DNA from: Planctomycetia bacterium
GTDB taxonomy: Bacteria > Planctomycetota > Phycisphaerae > Phycisphaerales > UBA1924
NCBI GenBank assembly: GCA_005776545.1
Contig: SXOY01000204.1
Location: 1-6,837, forward strand
Reading direction: 5' to 3'
Length of the DNA: 6,837 nt
The position numbers and the translations under genes were made by a program. Below are positions 6,594-6,837 of the stretch, one piece after another. The notes under the pieces were generated by a model that saw nothing but the letters and a program-made list of their open reading frames with translations, was not told the DNA's origin and did not search any database. The stretch's first letter is position 1. Each line of letters starts with the position of its first letter.

Positions 6594-6837
6594 TGGCAGC
6601 TCAATTTCCCGACAATATTCGATTGCTTGCTCTGGATGTCGATGGCGTTTTGACGGATGGCGGCATTTATGTCAGCGACCAGGGATTTGAGTCCAAGCGG
6701 TTTGATGTGCGCGATGGACTGGCGATCAAGGCGTGGCAGTTTGCCGGGAATCAGGTTGCGATTTTGTCAGCGCGTGATGTTCCGTGTGTGAACTATCGGG
6801 CGACGCAGCTTGGGATTTCGCTGGTGATTCAGGGGTC
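6593..6837 (+). CDS. kdsC: 3-deoxy-D-manno-octulosonate 8-phosphate phosphatase, N-terminal part
   Basis: KdsC removes phosphate from Kdo-8-phosphate before activation to CMP-Kdo, a cytoplasmic step of lipopolysaccharide inner-core synthesis. It is a small HAD-superfamily enzyme of the C0 type. The 81 complete codons present (about half of a usual KdsC) show HAD motif I as DVDGVLTDGG, with the nucleophile Asp15 and acid/base Asp17, then FESKRFDVRDGLAIK, the family's substrate-loop region. HAD motif II is ILSAR with Ser59, where many KdsC have ITGR; Ser for Thr is conservative. YRATQLGI and QG follow as expected. The ATG overlaps the kdsD TAA by one base (TAATG), so translation is probably coupled, and a Shine-Dalgarno lies just upstream. 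The gene runs off the right edge, so motifs III and IV cannot be checked. Confidence 0.95.
   Translation, partial: MAAQFPDNIRLLALDVDGVLTDGGIYVSDQGFESKRFDVRDGLAIKAWQFAGNQVAILSARDVPCVNYRATQLGISLVIQG

Overview
The window is a compact stretch of bacterial chromosome carrying six protein genes: two cut by the window edges and four complete. No tRNA, rRNA, CRISPR array, insertion sequence or phage gene is visible. The organism has a Gram-negative envelope, because it carries a TolC-type outer-membrane factor and two Kdo (lipopolysaccharide inner-core sugar) genes. The moderately high GC, the free-standing DUF4340 membrane protein, the two-domain Sua5 and the near absence of Shine-Dalgarno sequences together suggest a planctomycete, perhaps of the Phycisphaerae. 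That placement is inference from gene style, not from a marker gene.

Left part (1-2685): the 3' end of purD (+) runs convergently, with a 10-nt gap, into a DUF4340 protein gene (-, 571-1923). A class-I glutamine-amidotransferase-like hydrolase of peptidase family C26 (+) starts divergently from it. Middle (2653-5425): a minus-strand pair, a TolC-family lipoprotein followed 7 nt later by a Sua5-type threonylcarbamoyl-AMP synthase, which serves tRNA t6A modification. The 3' end of the Sua5 gene overlaps the end of the C26 gene by 33 nt on the opposite strand. Right part (5499-6837): divergent from the TolC gene across a 73-nt spacer lies kdsD (arabinose-5-phosphate isomerase), with its stop codon overlapping the start of kdsC (Kdo-8-phosphate phosphatase), which is cut by the right edge.

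The clearest functional unit is kdsD-kdsC, two enzymes of CMP-Kdo synthesis, back to back with an outer-membrane channel gene. The tolC/kdsD spacer holds a plausible sigma70-type promoter for the TolC gene and a 7-bp inverted repeat that could be an operator. The other genes look like housekeeping genes packed tightly on both strands.

I see no convincing undescribed system. The points most worth a second look are a change of strand composition (C-rich to G-rich on the + strand) between purD and the C26 gene, the architecture of the tolC/kdsD divergent promoter, and a changed active-site loop in KdsD.
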